This document shows positions 8,239 to 16,941 of a DNA stretch of 64,000 bases, in pieces (position 1 is the stretch's first letter; every line of letters starts with the position of its first letter). Both the position numbers and the translations under genes were made by a program. The notes below the pieces were generated by a model. It had not been told where the DNA came from. It did no database searches and was given only the letters and a program-made list of their open reading frames with translations. The DNA comes from Streptomyces sp. H27-H5 (lineage in GTDB: Bacteria; Actinomycetota; Actinomycetes; Streptomycetales; Streptomycetaceae): the NCBI RefSeq assembly GCF_026627505.1, contig NZ_JAPNLK010000009.1, positions 62,001 through 126,000 on the forward strand, written 5' to 3'.

Positions 8239-9315
8239 CTACCGGGCCAGCTCCTCCTTGAGCGCCTGGAGGAACGCGTCGACGTCCTCCTCCTGGGTGT
8301 CGTAGCTGCACATCCAGCGCACGTCACCGGCGATCTCGTCCCAGAAGTAGAAGCGGAACCGCTCCTGGAGCCGGCGCGTCACCGCGTGCGGCAGTCGTGC
8401 GAACACCGCGTTGGCCTGCACCGGGTAGAGGATCTCGACCCCGTCGGTCTCCCGGACGCCGGCGGCCAGCCGCTGCGCCATCGCGTTGGCGTGCCGTGCG
8501 TTGCGCAGCCACAGGTCCTTGGCGAGCAGGGCCTCCAACTGCACCGACACGAAGCGCATCTTGGACGCGAGTTGCATCGACATCTTGCGGATGTGCTTCA
8601 TCTGCCGGACCGCGTCGGGGTTCAGCACGACGACGGCCTCGCCGAACATCATGCCGTTCTTGGTCCCGCCGTACGACAGGACGTCCACGCCGACCGCGTT
8701 GGTGAAGGCTCGCATGGGCACGTCGAGCGCCGCGGCGGCGTTCGCCATCCGCGCGCCGTCGAGGTGCACCTTCATGCCCATGCCGTGCGCGTGCTCGCAG
8801 ATGGCCCGGATCTCGTCGACGGTGTAGACGGTGCCGAGTTCCGTGTTCTGGGTGATCGAGACGACCTGCGGCATCGCGCGGTGCTCGTCCTCCCAGCCCC
8901 AGGCCTGCCGGTCGATCAGCTCGGGGGTGAGCTTGCCGTCCGGGGTGGGGACGGTGAGCAGCTTGAGCCCGGCCATCCGCTCGGGCGCGCCGCCCTCGTC
9001 CACGTTGATGTGCGCCGACTCGGCGCAGACCACGGCGCCCCAGCGGTCGGTCAGGGCCTGGAGGGCCGTGACGTTCGCACCGGTGCCGTTGAAGACCGGG
9101 TAGGCCTGCGCGTACGGGCCGAAGTGGCTGCGGAAGATCTTCTGCAGGTGTTCGGTGTACTCGTCGTCGCCGTAGGAGACCTGGTGGCCCCCGTTGGCCA
9201 ACGCGATGGCCTCCAGGATCTCCGGATGCACCCCCGCGTAGTTGTCGCTGGCGAATCCGCGCACCGCCGGATCGTGGTGGCGGTGCGCATCGGTCTTCCC
9301 GCTCGCGGTTCTCAC
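8239..9315 (-). CDS. Low-specificity L-threonine aldolase / beta-eliminating lyase family
   Basis: A PLP-dependent fold-type I enzyme of 358 residues that should cleave L-threonine or related beta-hydroxy amino acids to glycine and an aldehyde. The PLP lysine lies in SYGGTKNGMMFGE (about residue 219) and the PLP-nitrogen aspartate in HLDGARMANA. The N-terminal GFASDNYAGVHPEIL is typical. I prefer the GTG that overlaps the stop of the SDR gene by four bases (GTGA), which signals translational coupling; a GTG 18 bases earlier is possible. It is the third gene of a leftward unit with DUF6421 and SDR genes. Confidence 0.88.
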   Translation of the reverse strand: MRTASGKTDAHRHHDPAVRGFASDNYAGVHPEILEAIALANGGHQVSYGDDEYTEHLQKIFRSHFGPYAQAYPVFNGTGANVTALQALTDRWGAVVCAESAHINVDEGGAPERMAGLKLLTVPTPDGKLTPELIDRQAWGWEDEHRAMPQVVSITQNTELGTVYTVDEIRAICEHAHGMGMKVHLDGARMANAAAALDVPMRAFTNAVGVDVLSYGGTKNGMMFGEAVVVLNPDAVRQMKHIRKMSMQLASKMRFVSVQLEALLAKDLWLRNARHANAMAQRLAAGVRETDGVEILYPVQANAVFARLPHAVTRRLQERFRFYFWDEIAGDVRWMCSYDTQEEDVDAFLQALKEELAR

Positions 9316-10082
9316 GGTTGCGGAGTGAGCCACAGACGCTGTCCGTTCACATCGGGTGCGGGCCGCTCCCAGACGCCGGCGATGGCCTCGGCCAGCTCCT
9401 TGACGTCGGTGAAGCCCGCGAACTTCGCAGTGGGACGCTCGGCGCGCATCGCGTCGTGCACCAGTGCCTTGATGACCAGGATCGCAGCCGCGGCGTTCGG
9501 CCCGTCCTCGCCCCCCGCCTTGCGGAAGGAGTCCGCCATGGCGAGCGTCCAGGCCTCGGCCGCCGCCTTGCCGGCGTTGTACGCGGCGTTGTTGGCGACG
9601 GGCTTGTGCGCGCCGGACTGGCTGATCAGGACGTAGCGCCCGCGGTCGCTGCGGAGCAGTCCGTCGTGGAAGGCGAGCGAGGTGTGCTGGACGGTGCGGA
9701 CCAGGAGCTTCTCCAGGAAGGTCCAGTCCGCCAGGTCGGCGTCGGTGAAGGTCTTGCTGCCGCGCCAGCCGCCGACGAGGTGGACGAGTCCGTCCACTCG
9801 ACCGAACTCCTTCTCGGTCCGCTCGGCCCAGGCCTTGGTGGCCTCCAGGTCGAGCAGGTCCACGGTGTCGCCGACGACGGTGGCGCCGCCGTGGGCGTAG
9901 CGGGCCGCGTCCACGGCCTCCGCGAGGCGCGTCGGGTCGGCGTCGGCCGCGACGACCACCGCGCCCGCCTCGGCGAGGCGGAGCAGGGCTGCCTGGCCGG
10001 CGGGCCCACCGGCCCCGGCCACCGCGATCACCGCTCCGTGCAGCTTCCCGTCACCGTTCCCGGTGGTACCGGAGCCGTTCAT
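9312..10082 (-). CDS. SDR-family NAD(P)-dependent oxidoreductase
   Basis: A 256-residue short-chain dehydrogenase/reductase. The cofactor loop is AVAGAGGPAGQAALLRLAEAG, split here, and the catalytic pair sits in YNAGK (YxxxK), preceded by the serine of LISQSGAHKP. The HLVGGW segment replaces the usual NNAG. The ATG with AGGAGG nine bases upstream is the clear start. It lies 26 bases after the DUF6421 gene and overlaps the threonine aldolase gene, so all three are almost certainly one operon. Its substrate is unknown. Confidence 0.88.
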   Translation of the reverse strand: MNGSGTTGNGDGKLHGAVIAVAGAGGPAGQAALLRLAEAGAVVVAADADPTRLAEAVDAARYAHGGATVVGDTVDLLDLEATKAWAERTEKEFGRVDGLVHLVGGWRGSKTFTDADLADWTFLEKLLVRTVQHTSLAFHDGLLRSDRGRYVLISQSGAHKPVANNAAYNAGKAAAEAWTLAMADSFRKAGGEDGPNAAAAILVIKALVHDAMRAERPTAKFAGFTDVKELAEAIAGVWERPAPDVNGQRLWLTPQP

Positions 10083-10108
10083 CTGTGCAGCCTCCTGTGG
10101 GCGAGAGC

Positions 10109-11515
10109 TCACGCGGCGGCCTGCTCGGCCGTCTCGGCGTTCAGGGCGGTGATGCCCTTCGTGGAGGCGATCACACCCTTGAGCTTCTTGGCGAGGGCCT
10201 CATAGAACATGCTCAGGGGAAACTCGTCCGGAAGCACGTCGTCGACGAGCTTGCGCGGCGGCAGGGTGAGGTCGAGGGCGTCGGGGCCCTTCGCCCACTT
10301 GGATCCCGGGTGCGGGGCGAGGTAGGTGGAGACCAGTTCGTAGGCCTTGAACCAGTGGACGAGCTTCGGGCGGTCGATGCCGGCCCGGTAGAGGTCCTCG
10401 ATCTCGGCGCAGAGCTGGTTGGTGACCTGCGGGGCGCGCATCCAGTCGATCTTCAGCTTGTTGTCCGTCCAGCGCACGACGTCGTGCTTGTGGAGGTACG
10501 CGAAGAGCAGCTGGCCGCCGAGGCCGTCGTAGTTGCGATTGCGGTCGCCGGAGACCGGGAAGCGGAACATCCGGTCGAAGAGGACGGCGTACTGCACGTC
10601 ACGGCCGTGCTCGTTGCCCTCGGACTCCAGCTTCACGGCCTCCTTGAAGGCGGTGAGGTCGCAGCGCAGCTCCTCCAGGCCGTACATCCAGAACGGCTGG
10701 CGCTGCTTGATCATGAAGGGGTCGAACGGCAGGTCGCCGTGGCTGTGGGTGCGGTCGTGGACCATGTCCCACAGCACGAAGGCCTTCTCACAGCGGTGCT
10801 GGTCCTCGACCATCGCGGCGATGTCCTCGGGCAGCTCGATGCCCAGGATGTCCACGGCGGCCTCGGTGACCCGGCGGTAGCGCGCGGCCTCGCGGTCGCA
10901 GAAGATGCCGCCCCAGGTGAAGCGCTCGGGGGCCTCGCGCACGGCGATGGTCTCCGGGAAGAGCACGGCGGAGTGGGTGTCGTAGCCCGGGGTGAAGTCC
11001 TCGAAGGTGATGCCGAGGAAGAGCGGGTTGTCGTACCGGGTGCGCTCCAGCTCGGCGAGCCACTCGGGCCACACCATCTTCAGCACGACGGCCTCGAAGT
11101 TGCGGTCCGGGTTGCCGTTCTGCGTGTACATGGGGAAGACGACGAGGTGCTGGAGGCCGTCGGCGCGCCCGGAGGCCGGGTGGAAGGCCAGCAGGGAGTC
11201 GAGGAAGTCCGGCACGCGGAAGTCGTCCGCGACCCACTTCCGCAGGTCCGCGACGAGCGCGGCGTGGTACGCGGTGGCGTGCGGCAGCAGCGGGGTCAGC
11301 GCGACCACGGAGTCCACGACGCGCTCCACGACGGCCTCGACCTCGACGCGGGCGGGGGCCCCTTCGGCCTCGAAGTCGATCGAGCCGTCGGCCGACTGCC
11401 AGGGGCGGATCTCCTCCACGGCGGCCTTGAGCGCGAGCCACGCGGGCTGGTCCACTACCCGCGTTTCCGCGGTCGTCACGGCACCGCCGACGCCCGGCAC
11501 AAGAGTTTCCGTCAT
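10109..11515 (-). CDS. DUF6421 family protein
   Basis: A 468-residue soluble protein of the actinobacterial family DUF6421, with no assigned function. No signal peptide or membrane segment is seen. A striking conserved-looking block is FVLWDMVHDRTHSHGDLPFDP, split here, whose histidines and aspartates could bind a metal. A second is YAVLFDRMFRFPVSGDRNRNYDGLGG. The ATG has GGAGG at good spacing. It leads the operon with an SDR and a threonine aldolase, suggesting a small pathway around a beta-hydroxy amino acid or aldehyde. That pathway is inference only. Confidence 0.75.
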   Translation of the reverse strand: MTETLVPGVGGAVTTAETRVVDQPAWLALKAAVEEIRPWQSADGSIDFEAEGAPARVEVEAVVERVVDSVVALTPLLPHATAYHAALVADLRKWVADDFRVPDFLDSLLAFHPASGRADGLQHLVVFPMYTQNGNPDRNFEAVVLKMVWPEWLAELERTRYDNPLFLGITFEDFTPGYDTHSAVLFPETIAVREAPERFTWGGIFCDREAARYRRVTEAAVDILGIELPEDIAAMVEDQHRCEKAFVLWDMVHDRTHSHGDLPFDPFMIKQRQPFWMYGLEELRCDLTAFKEAVKLESEGNEHGRDVQYAVLFDRMFRFPVSGDRNRNYDGLGGQLLFAYLHKHDVVRWTDNKLKIDWMRAPQVTNQLCAEIEDLYRAGIDRPKLVHWFKAYELVSTYLAPHPGSKWAKGPDALDLTLPPRKLVDDVLPDEFPLSMFYEALAKKLKGVIASTKGITALNAETAEQAAA

Positions 11516-11550
11516 GTCACTTCCTCCACAGGAGAACCTCACGTCAAGAC

Positions 11551-11580
11551 AGCGTATGCATGTGAGGCTCTCCCACTCAA
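11551..11580 (-). promoter_or_regulatory. Candidate promoter of the DUF6421 operon
   Basis: On the leftward strand TTGAGT and TACGCT stand 18 bases apart, about 35 bases upstream of the DUF6421 start. The spacing and the TAnnnT form suit a HrdB-type promoter. Two inverted GTGAGG/CCTCAC half sites at 11534-11542 and 11562-11570 flank the -10 element and could be an operator. Confidence 0.4.
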
Positions 11581-11794
11581 GAGAGAAGTCGGGAAATTAT
11601 CCTGCCGCACCCCCTGCTTCGCCGAAATTCTTCCCGTCCTTCACGGTGGAAGCCAAGCCTCCGGTCTTCCGCCCTCATACCCCGCGGACCTGCGAGAACG
11701 CACCCGGGACCCCTCCGGGCCTCCAAGGCGCGCCGGCTCGGGCGGGCGCGGACCGGGGGGACCGGGCCCGCTTCCCGCCCGCCCGTGATCCTGC
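11581..11794. other. Intergenic stretch upstream of the DUF6421 operon
   Basis: About 210 bases between the DUF6421 promoter and the 3' end of the leftward LLM-class gene. It begins with a locally AT-richer part and then becomes plain GC-rich DNA. No gene, RNA or strong hairpin is seen. Confidence 0.4.
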
Positions 11795-12919
11795 TCACTC
11801 GGCGCCGCGAAAGTGCGGGATGACGTGCTCTCCCCACTGGCGCAGCGTCTCCAGGCAGGCCTTCTGGGGCACCGTGCCCATCTGGACCAGGCACATCACC
11901 TCGTCCGCGCCGGCCGCCCGGAGCCGCTCCACGTGGGCGATGGCGTCGTCGGCGCTCCCGTAGGCGTGATCGGCGTTGAAGGTGGCCGTGGCGGTGGGCC
12001 GCACCGGGATGTCCTGCTCGTGCAGCCGGGCCACGACCTGCTCGGCGGCCCTGCGCATCTCGGCCGGCTCATCGGCGCCCGCCACCACCGCCTCGTCCGG
12101 GACGCCCGCCCCTCCGTACCAGTGGCCGATCGACTGGGCGAAGAACCGCTGCCCCCGGACGCCGATCCGGCGGGCCTCGGCCGGATCGGCGAGCACGATC
12201 GTCGGGCAGAGCACCGAGAAGTGGTCGTTGACCGCGGTCGACACGAAGCGCGCCCCGTCCCGCCCGGCGATCGCCCCGTCGTACACGGCCCGCATGCGCG
12301 CGATCGACTCCGGCCCGGCGAAGCCCATCACCAGCGCCCCTATCCCCAGCTCGGCGGCCTGTACGAGGGTCTCGGCGCGGCTGCACGCCAGGAAGAGCGG
12401 CGGGTGCGGGGTCTGGGCCGGGCGGGGCAGGATCGGGTGCGGGCCGATGTCCAGCAGTTCGCCGTGGTACTCCAGCTCCTCCTCCCGCCAGGCCCTGCCG
12501 ATGATCCGCAGCGCCTCCTCCACCTCGGCGGTGGTCCGGTCCTTGTCCACCCCGCACAGGGAGGTCTCCTGCGTGGTGCCGCCCCGCCCGGCGCCCAGGT
12601 CGAGCCGCCCGCCGGACAGCAGGTCGAGCATGGCGGCGCGCTCCGCGACCCGGACCGGGTGGTTGAAGTTGAAGGGCATGCACACGACGCCGTGCCCGAT
12701 GCGTATGGTGTCCGTCCGGGCCGCGACCCAGGTGAGGAAGATCTCCGGGGCCGACATGTGCGCGTACCACTTCAACGAGTGGTGCTCGACGGCCCAGATC
12801 CGGTCGAATCCCATGCGTTCGGCGAGTACGGCCTGCTCGACGCAGTCGCGGATGACCTGGTGTTCCCGTTCCGCGGTCGGGTCGGCCAGCTGAGCTTCGA
12901 AGATCACGGAGAATTTCAC
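11795..12919 (-). CDS. LLM-class flavin-dependent oxidoreductase (luciferase-like)
   Basis: A 374-residue protein of the bacterial luciferase-like monooxygenase superfamily, which uses reduced FMN or F420. Typical segments are AVEHHSLKWYAHMSAPEIFL, then MPFNFNHPVRVAERAAMLDLLSGGR (split) and GAGRGGTTQET. The GTG start has GGAGGC close upstream. It is transcribed divergently from a PadR regulator only 49 bases away, so PadR is the obvious candidate regulator. The substrate is unknown, and whether it needs FMN or F420 cannot be told from sequence alone. Confidence 0.87.
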   Translation of the reverse strand: MKFSVIFEAQLADPTAEREHQVIRDCVEQAVLAERMGFDRIWAVEHHSLKWYAHMSAPEIFLTWVAARTDTIRIGHGVVCMPFNFNHPVRVAERAAMLDLLSGGRLDLGAGRGGTTQETSLCGVDKDRTTAEVEEALRIIGRAWREEELEYHGELLDIGPHPILPRPAQTPHPPLFLACSRAETLVQAAELGIGALVMGFAGPESIARMRAVYDGAIAGRDGARFVSTAVNDHFSVLCPTIVLADPAEARRIGVRGQRFFAQSIGHWYGGAGVPDEAVVAGADEPAEMRRAAEQVVARLHEQDIPVRPTATATFNADHAYGSADDAIAHVERLRAAGADEVMCLVQMGTVPQKACLETLRQWGEHVIPHFRGAE

Positions 12920-12968
12920 GATGCCTCCAGAGTTGCGTCCCGTGCCCGGCCTTGCTTCGATTCGGAAT

Positions 12969-13637
12969 ATGACTAGTAGTCAGAAGTCGAGGAAGCAAGA
13001 CCTCGCGCAGGTCCTTCCGCCGACCGCGTGGGCGGTTCTCGGCCTGCTGTCCTTCCCCGGGGAGCGCACGGGCTACGAGCTGAAGAAGTGGGCGGACTCC
13101 TCGCTGCGGTTCTTCTACTGGTCGCCGGCCATCAGCCAGATCTACGCCGAACTGCGCCGCCTGGAGGAACTGGGCTACGCGGCCTCCGTGCGCTCGGGCC
13201 CCGAGGAGGTGCGGACCAAGCGGCGCTACGCCATCACCGACGCCGGACGCACGGCCCTGGCCGGCTGGGCCTCGGACACCGCCGAGGCCGGGCCCCCGGT
13301 CCTCAAGCACGGGCTGCTGCTGCGGATCTGGCTCGGGCACCTGGCCGAGCCGGCGCTGCTGCGCACCATGGTGGAGGACCACCTGGAACGCACCCGGGGC
13401 GAACTGGCCGCCGTTCGGGAGGCCATGGAACACGCCGGCGGGGTGAGCGAGTGGGCCTTCCCCACCCTCGCGCTGCGCTGGAGCGAGCGGCAGCACCTGG
13501 CCGAGCTGGAGCTGGCCGAGGCCCTGCTCGCCGACCTGGCCGAGGTCGAGGCGGTCACCGCCCCGGAGGCCGGGGCCGCCGCCAGCGTCAAAGCGGGCAC
13601 CGCCGGGACCGAGGGCGGACCCGGCGCCGGGGCCTGA
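12969..13637 (+). CDS. PadR-family transcriptional regulator
   Basis: A 222-residue PadR regulator. The N-terminal winged helix spans about residues 15-90, with VLGLLSFPGERTGYELKKW and the wing RSGPEEVRTKRRYAITDAGR. A C-terminal helical dimerisation domain of the Vir family follows. The last 25 residues are a low-complexity Ala/Gly tail. The ATG sits inside a palindrome. The gene is divergent from the LLM-class monooxygenase gene, which it probably represses in response to an unknown ligand. Confidence 0.88.
   Translation: MTSSQKSRKQDLAQVLPPTAWAVLGLLSFPGERTGYELKKWADSSLRFFYWSPAISQIYAELRRLEELGYAASVRSGPEEVRTKRRYAITDAGRTALAGWASDTAEAGPPVLKHGLLLRIWLGHLAEPALLRTMVEDHLERTRGELAAVREAMEHAGGVSEWAFPTLALRWSERQHLAELELAEALLADLAEVEAVTAPEAGAAASVKAGTAGTEGGPGAGA
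12970..12982. promoter_or_regulatory. Palindrome over the padR start codon, candidate operator
   Basis: TGACTAGTAGTCA is a perfect 6-bp-arm palindrome that begins at the second base of the PadR start codon. Its place at the very start of a regulator gene and about 50 bases from the divergent target suggests an autoregulatory site. Known PadR boxes differ between members, so sequence alone does not prove binding. Confidence 0.45.
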
Positions 13638-13875
13638 GTCACGGGCGCCGGCGTACGTCCGTCAAGCCGATGGGGACGCGCCCACGCCCGGGTGACACGA
13701 CGACGGCCCGGCGGGCCGCACGAGCCCGACGGGAAAAGGCCGGCGCGCTCCTCAGCGCCCCCGCACGGGCGGTCTCATCGCACGCCCGGCGCACTAGCAT
13801 GCGCCTTCACCGCGCGCGGCCGGCCGGGACACCGCGACCGTGCGGGGAGCCGCCGTCGACGGAAGCGAGAGAACC

Positions 13876-14568
13876 TTGACTTTCCTCACCATCGGTCATC
13901 GCGGGGTCATGGGTGTCGAACCGGAGAACACGCTGCGGTCGTTCGCCCGCGCGCAGCGATCCGGCATGGACGCCATCGCCCTGGACGTGCGCCTGAGCAA
14001 GGACGGCGTCCTCGTCGTGCTGCACGACGAGGAGGTGGACCGCACCACCGACGGGGCGGGCCCCGTCGCCGAACTCACCCTCGCCGAACTGCGCGCGCTG
14101 GACGCCGGGCAGGGCGAGCGGGTGCCGGTCCTGGACGAGGTGGCGGACGCGGTCGAGGTACCGCTCCAGGTCTGCGTCCAGGACCCGGCCACCGCCGAGG
14201 CGCTCGCCCGGTGGATCCTGCGCCGCGACCTGACCTCGCGGGTCGAGGTCGCCTCGTACCACGACGCGGTGCTCGCGGAGGTCGCCCGGCTGGTGCCGGG
14301 CGTGCGCGGCTGCCTCTACGCCGAAGCCCACGAGGCGCACCGCGGGGTCGTCGAGGGCCGGGCCCCGGCCGCGGGCGCCGAGACCGTCGCCCTGGACATC
14401 CACCGGCTCAACCTGGAGATCGTGGAGGCGCTCCACGCGGCGGGGCTGCGGGTCACCGGGCGGACCGTCAACACCCTGGAGCACCTGCGGCTGGCGCGCG
14501 CCCTCCAACTGGACGGTGTGATCACGGACTTCCCGGAGATCCGCAGCACAGGCCGCTTCACTGCCTGA
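13876..14568 (+). CDS. Glycerophosphodiester phosphodiesterase-like protein with altered metal site
   Basis: About 230 residues with the GDPD TIM-barrel pattern: IGHRGVMGVEPENTLRSF at the N-terminus, LSKDGVLVVLHDEEVDRTTDG, and the C-terminal GRTVNTLEHLRLARALQLDG with ITDFPE. The usual metal-binding E-x-D is A-x-D here (AIALDVRL), and the usual E-x-K of strand three reads CVQD (LQVCVQDPAT). The protein may therefore have lost or changed its activity. A TTG with GGAAG upstream gives an N-terminus like relatives; a GTG at 13840 is the alternative. Confidence 0.8.
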   Translation: MTFLTIGHRGVMGVEPENTLRSFARAQRSGMDAIALDVRLSKDGVLVVLHDEEVDRTTDGAGPVAELTLAELRALDAGQGERVPVLDEVADAVEVPLQVCVQDPATAEALARWILRRDLTSRVEVASYHDAVLAEVARLVPGVRGCLYAEAHEAHRGVVEGRAPAAGAETVALDIHRLNLEIVEALHAAGLRVTGRTVNTLEHLRLARALQLDGVITDFPEIRSTGRFTA

Positions 14569-14611
14569 CCGCACGGGTCGGGCGTGGGGGCCCGGCCACC
14601 CGCAGGGCGCG

Positions 14612-15151
14612 CTACAGCGACTTGACCAGCAGCTCGAAGGCCAGGTCCTCGCGGCGCGGCTTGCCGAAACGCTCGTCGCCGTACGGGAAGGGGCTCAGCT
14701 CGCCGGTGCGCGCGTAGCCGCGGCGCACGTAGTAGGCGATGAGCTCCTCCCGTACGTTGATCACCGTCATCCGCATCTCCTTGACGCCCCACTGCTCGTA
14801 GGCACGCCGCTCCGCCTCGGCCAGGATCTCCTTGCCGAGGCCGCCGCCCTGAAGGCCGGGGCGGACGGCGAACATCCCGAAGTAGGCGTGGTCGCCCCGG
14901 TGCGCGAGGTGACAGCAGGCGACGATCTCGCCCGCGCGTTCGACGACGAGGAGCACGCTGTCCGCGCCGCCGATGACCTGGCGGACACCGTTCTCGTCCG
15001 TGCGCTGTCCGTCCAGGTAGTCCGCCTCCGTGGTCCAGCCGCCGCGGCTGGCGTCCCCGCGGTAGGCCGACTCGACGAGCGTCACCAATTCCGGCACATC
15101 GGCCTCGACGGCGCTGCGATAACTCAGTTCGGTGGGGTGGGCGGTCGACAT
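14612..15151 (-). CDS. GNAT-family N-acetyltransferase
   Basis: A 179-residue acetyl-CoA-dependent acetyltransferase. The motif A segment is FAVRPGLQGGGLGKEILAEAE, split as FAVRPGLQGGGLGK plus EILAEAE, and it carries the Q/RxxGxG/A loop that binds CoA. The C-terminal YYVRRGYARTGELSPFPYGD is a frequent ending in this family. The ATG lies eight bases after GGAG. The acceptor substrate is unknown. It is convergent with the GDPD-like gene and divergent from the DUF5134 gene. Confidence 0.87.
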   Translation of the reverse strand: MSTAHPTELSYRSAVEADVPELVTLVESAYRGDASRGGWTTEADYLDGQRTDENGVRQVIGGADSVLLVVERAGEIVACCHLAHRGDHAYFGMFAVRPGLQGGGLGKEILAEAERRAYEQWGVKEMRMTVINVREELIAYYVRRGYARTGELSPFPYGDERFGKPRREDLAFELLVKSL

Positions 15152-15282
15152 CGACGGCTCCGTTCTTCCTCTGGGCACATGCCGCGCCTGGCACGGTATG
15201 GAGAGCCTAACCCGGGCCGGCGTGCGGACCTTCGGACAGGGGCATCTCTTCCGGTGACGCCGACGAACCGGGGGGTTCCGCC

Positions 15283-15876
15283 GTGCACGGATCCGCGATG
15301 TCCTCCACCTCCGCCATGTTCTCCGCCTGGCTGCTGGTGCTGCTCTGCGGCGTGAGCGGGGCCTACTGTCTGCTGCGCGCGAGCAGAGCCGGCCGGGAGG
15401 GCCGCGGCCCGGCGGCGGGCGAGGCCGTGATGGGGCTCGGGATGGCGGTGATGGCCGTGCCGCCGGGGACCGGGGCGTGGGGCGCGCGAATCCTCCTGGT
15501 CGCGTTCTGCGCGGCCGCCGCGCACGCGCTGTGGCTGCTGCGCGCCGGCGCCCACCACGCGCACCACCTGGTGGGTTCCCTGGCGATGGCCTACATGGCC
15601 TACCAGGGCCTGGCGATGACCGCCGGACACGGGCACGACACGGGGGCCGGGGCGGCGCGGGGGGTGCCGCTGGTGACCGGGGTGCTGCTCGTCTACTTCG
15701 CGGGGTACGTCCTGCTCGCCGGGGCCCGGCTGATGGCCGGCGGGGGCGGCCGGCCCGTGGTGTCCGCGGCGGGCGGGCAGTCCCTCGCGGCGGCCGTCGG
15801 CGGGGCCGGCGAACTGACCCGGGCCTGCCGACTCGCCATGGGCATCGGCATGTTGGCGATGCTGCCGGTCATGTGA
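15283..15876 (+). CDS. DUF5134 integral membrane protein
   Basis: A 197-residue membrane protein with about five hydrophobic segments and histidine-rich loops (RAGAHHAHHLVG, TAGHGHD). It fits the actinobacterial family DUF5134, of unknown function. The GTG is chosen because GGGGGG lies seven bases upstream; an ATG 15 bases later is possible. In related genomes DUF5134 genes often lie beside M56 peptidase genes and copper-related genes. The M56 gene does follow here after 92 bases. The His-rich loops hint at metal handling, which is inference. Confidence 0.7.
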   Translation: MHGSAMSSTSAMFSAWLLVLLCGVSGAYCLLRASRAGREGRGPAAGEAVMGLGMAVMAVPPGTGAWGARILLVAFCAAAAHALWLLRAGAHHAHHLVGSLAMAYMAYQGLAMTAGHGHDTGAGAARGVPLVTGVLLVYFAGYVLLAGARLMAGGGGRPVVSAAGGQSLAAAVGGAGELTRACRLAMGIGMLAMLPVM

Positions 15877-15968
15877 GGTGCCGGTCGGGCCGCGCCGGCA
15901 CGTGTCCTGCGTCACCAATGCGCCGAGGCGATACCCGGGGGTGGTCCCGCGCTCATAGGCTGGCGACC

Positions 15969-16907
15969 ATGATGGTCCCCGCCGCCCTTCTGCTGCTCGG
16001 CGCACTGACCGCTGTGCTCGCTCCCCGTCTGCTGGCCCGGGCCCGGTGGCCCGACCGGGAGCCGGTCGTCGCGCTGTGGGTGTGGCAGTGCGTGGTGGGT
16101 GCGGTGCTCCTGTGTCTGGCGTTGTCGATGGTGTTGAGCGCTGCGGCCGCCTGGTCGGCGGTCCGGGGCCGGCTCTTCGCGTCCGCCCCGCACGGTGTGG
16201 CCGACGCGTACGCGTTGGGTACGGCGGGCGGCCCCTGGGCCATCGGCACCGCGCTGGTCCTCGCGGGCGGCGGGCTGTGGACGGGCGCGATGCTGACGCG
16301 CGAGGTGCTGCGGGCGCGAGCCCGGCGGCGCGTGGGGGCGGCCGAACTCCGGGACCGGGCCCCGCTGCTGCCCGGCGAGGACCCCGCGGCGGCCCGGCTC
16401 GTCGTCCTGGAGGGTCCCCGGCCCGAGGCGTGGTGGCAGCCGGGGGCGGTGCCCCGCCTGGTGGTCAGCACCGCGGCGTTGGGTCGGCTCAAGGGGAGCC
16501 AGCTGGACGCGGTGCTGGCGCACGAACAGGGTCACGTGGCGGCCCGGCACGACTGGTTGTTGCACTGCTCGCGGGCGCTCGCCCAGGGATTCCCGCAGAT
16601 CCCGGTGTTCGCGGCGTTCGAGGCCGAGATGCACCGGCTGGTGGAACTGGCCGCCGACGACGTGGCCTCGCGACGCTTCGGGCGGCTGACGATCGCGCTC
16701 GCCCTGGTGGGGCTCAACGAGGACCGCGGTGTCTTCGGCCCCTGTCCGACGCCCCAGGCCCACGTACCGCAGCGGGTGCGGCGCCTGCTGTCGGCGGCGC
16801 CCCGCCTGTCGCCGGTCCGCCGGCTGCGTCTGACGGCCCTGGCGACCCTGGTCCCGGCGGTGCCGCTGCTGGTCGCGTTCGTGCCGGGGCTCAGCGCGCT
16901 GACGTAG
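15969..16907 (+). CDS. M56-family membrane metallopeptidase
   Basis: A 312-residue membrane protein with N-terminal hydrophobic segments and a cytoplasmic zinc protease domain. The zinc motif HEQGH is at residues 185-189 (VLAHEQGHVAARHDW), and the third ligand is probably Glu226 in RLVELAADDVASR. M56 proteins are related to BlaR1/MecR1, which cleave a BlaI/MecI repressor. No BlaI-type gene is next to it here, and no extracellular penicillin-binding domain is present. Two adjacent ATG codons are possible starts. Confidence 0.85.
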   Translation: MMVPAALLLLGALTAVLAPRLLARARWPDREPVVALWVWQCVVGAVLLCLALSMVLSAAAAWSAVRGRLFASAPHGVADAYALGTAGGPWAIGTALVLAGGGLWTGAMLTREVLRARARRRVGAAELRDRAPLLPGEDPAAARLVVLEGPRPEAWWQPGAVPRLVVSTAALGRLKGSQLDAVLAHEQGHVAARHDWLLHCSRALAQGFPQIPVFAAFEAEMHRLVELAADDVASRRFGRLTIALALVGLNEDRGVFGPCPTPQAHVPQRVRRLLSAAPRLSPVRRLRLTALATLVPAVPLLVAFVPGLSALT

Positions 16908-16941
16908 GGCCCCAGATCGCGCGCGGTGCGAGGATCACCGT

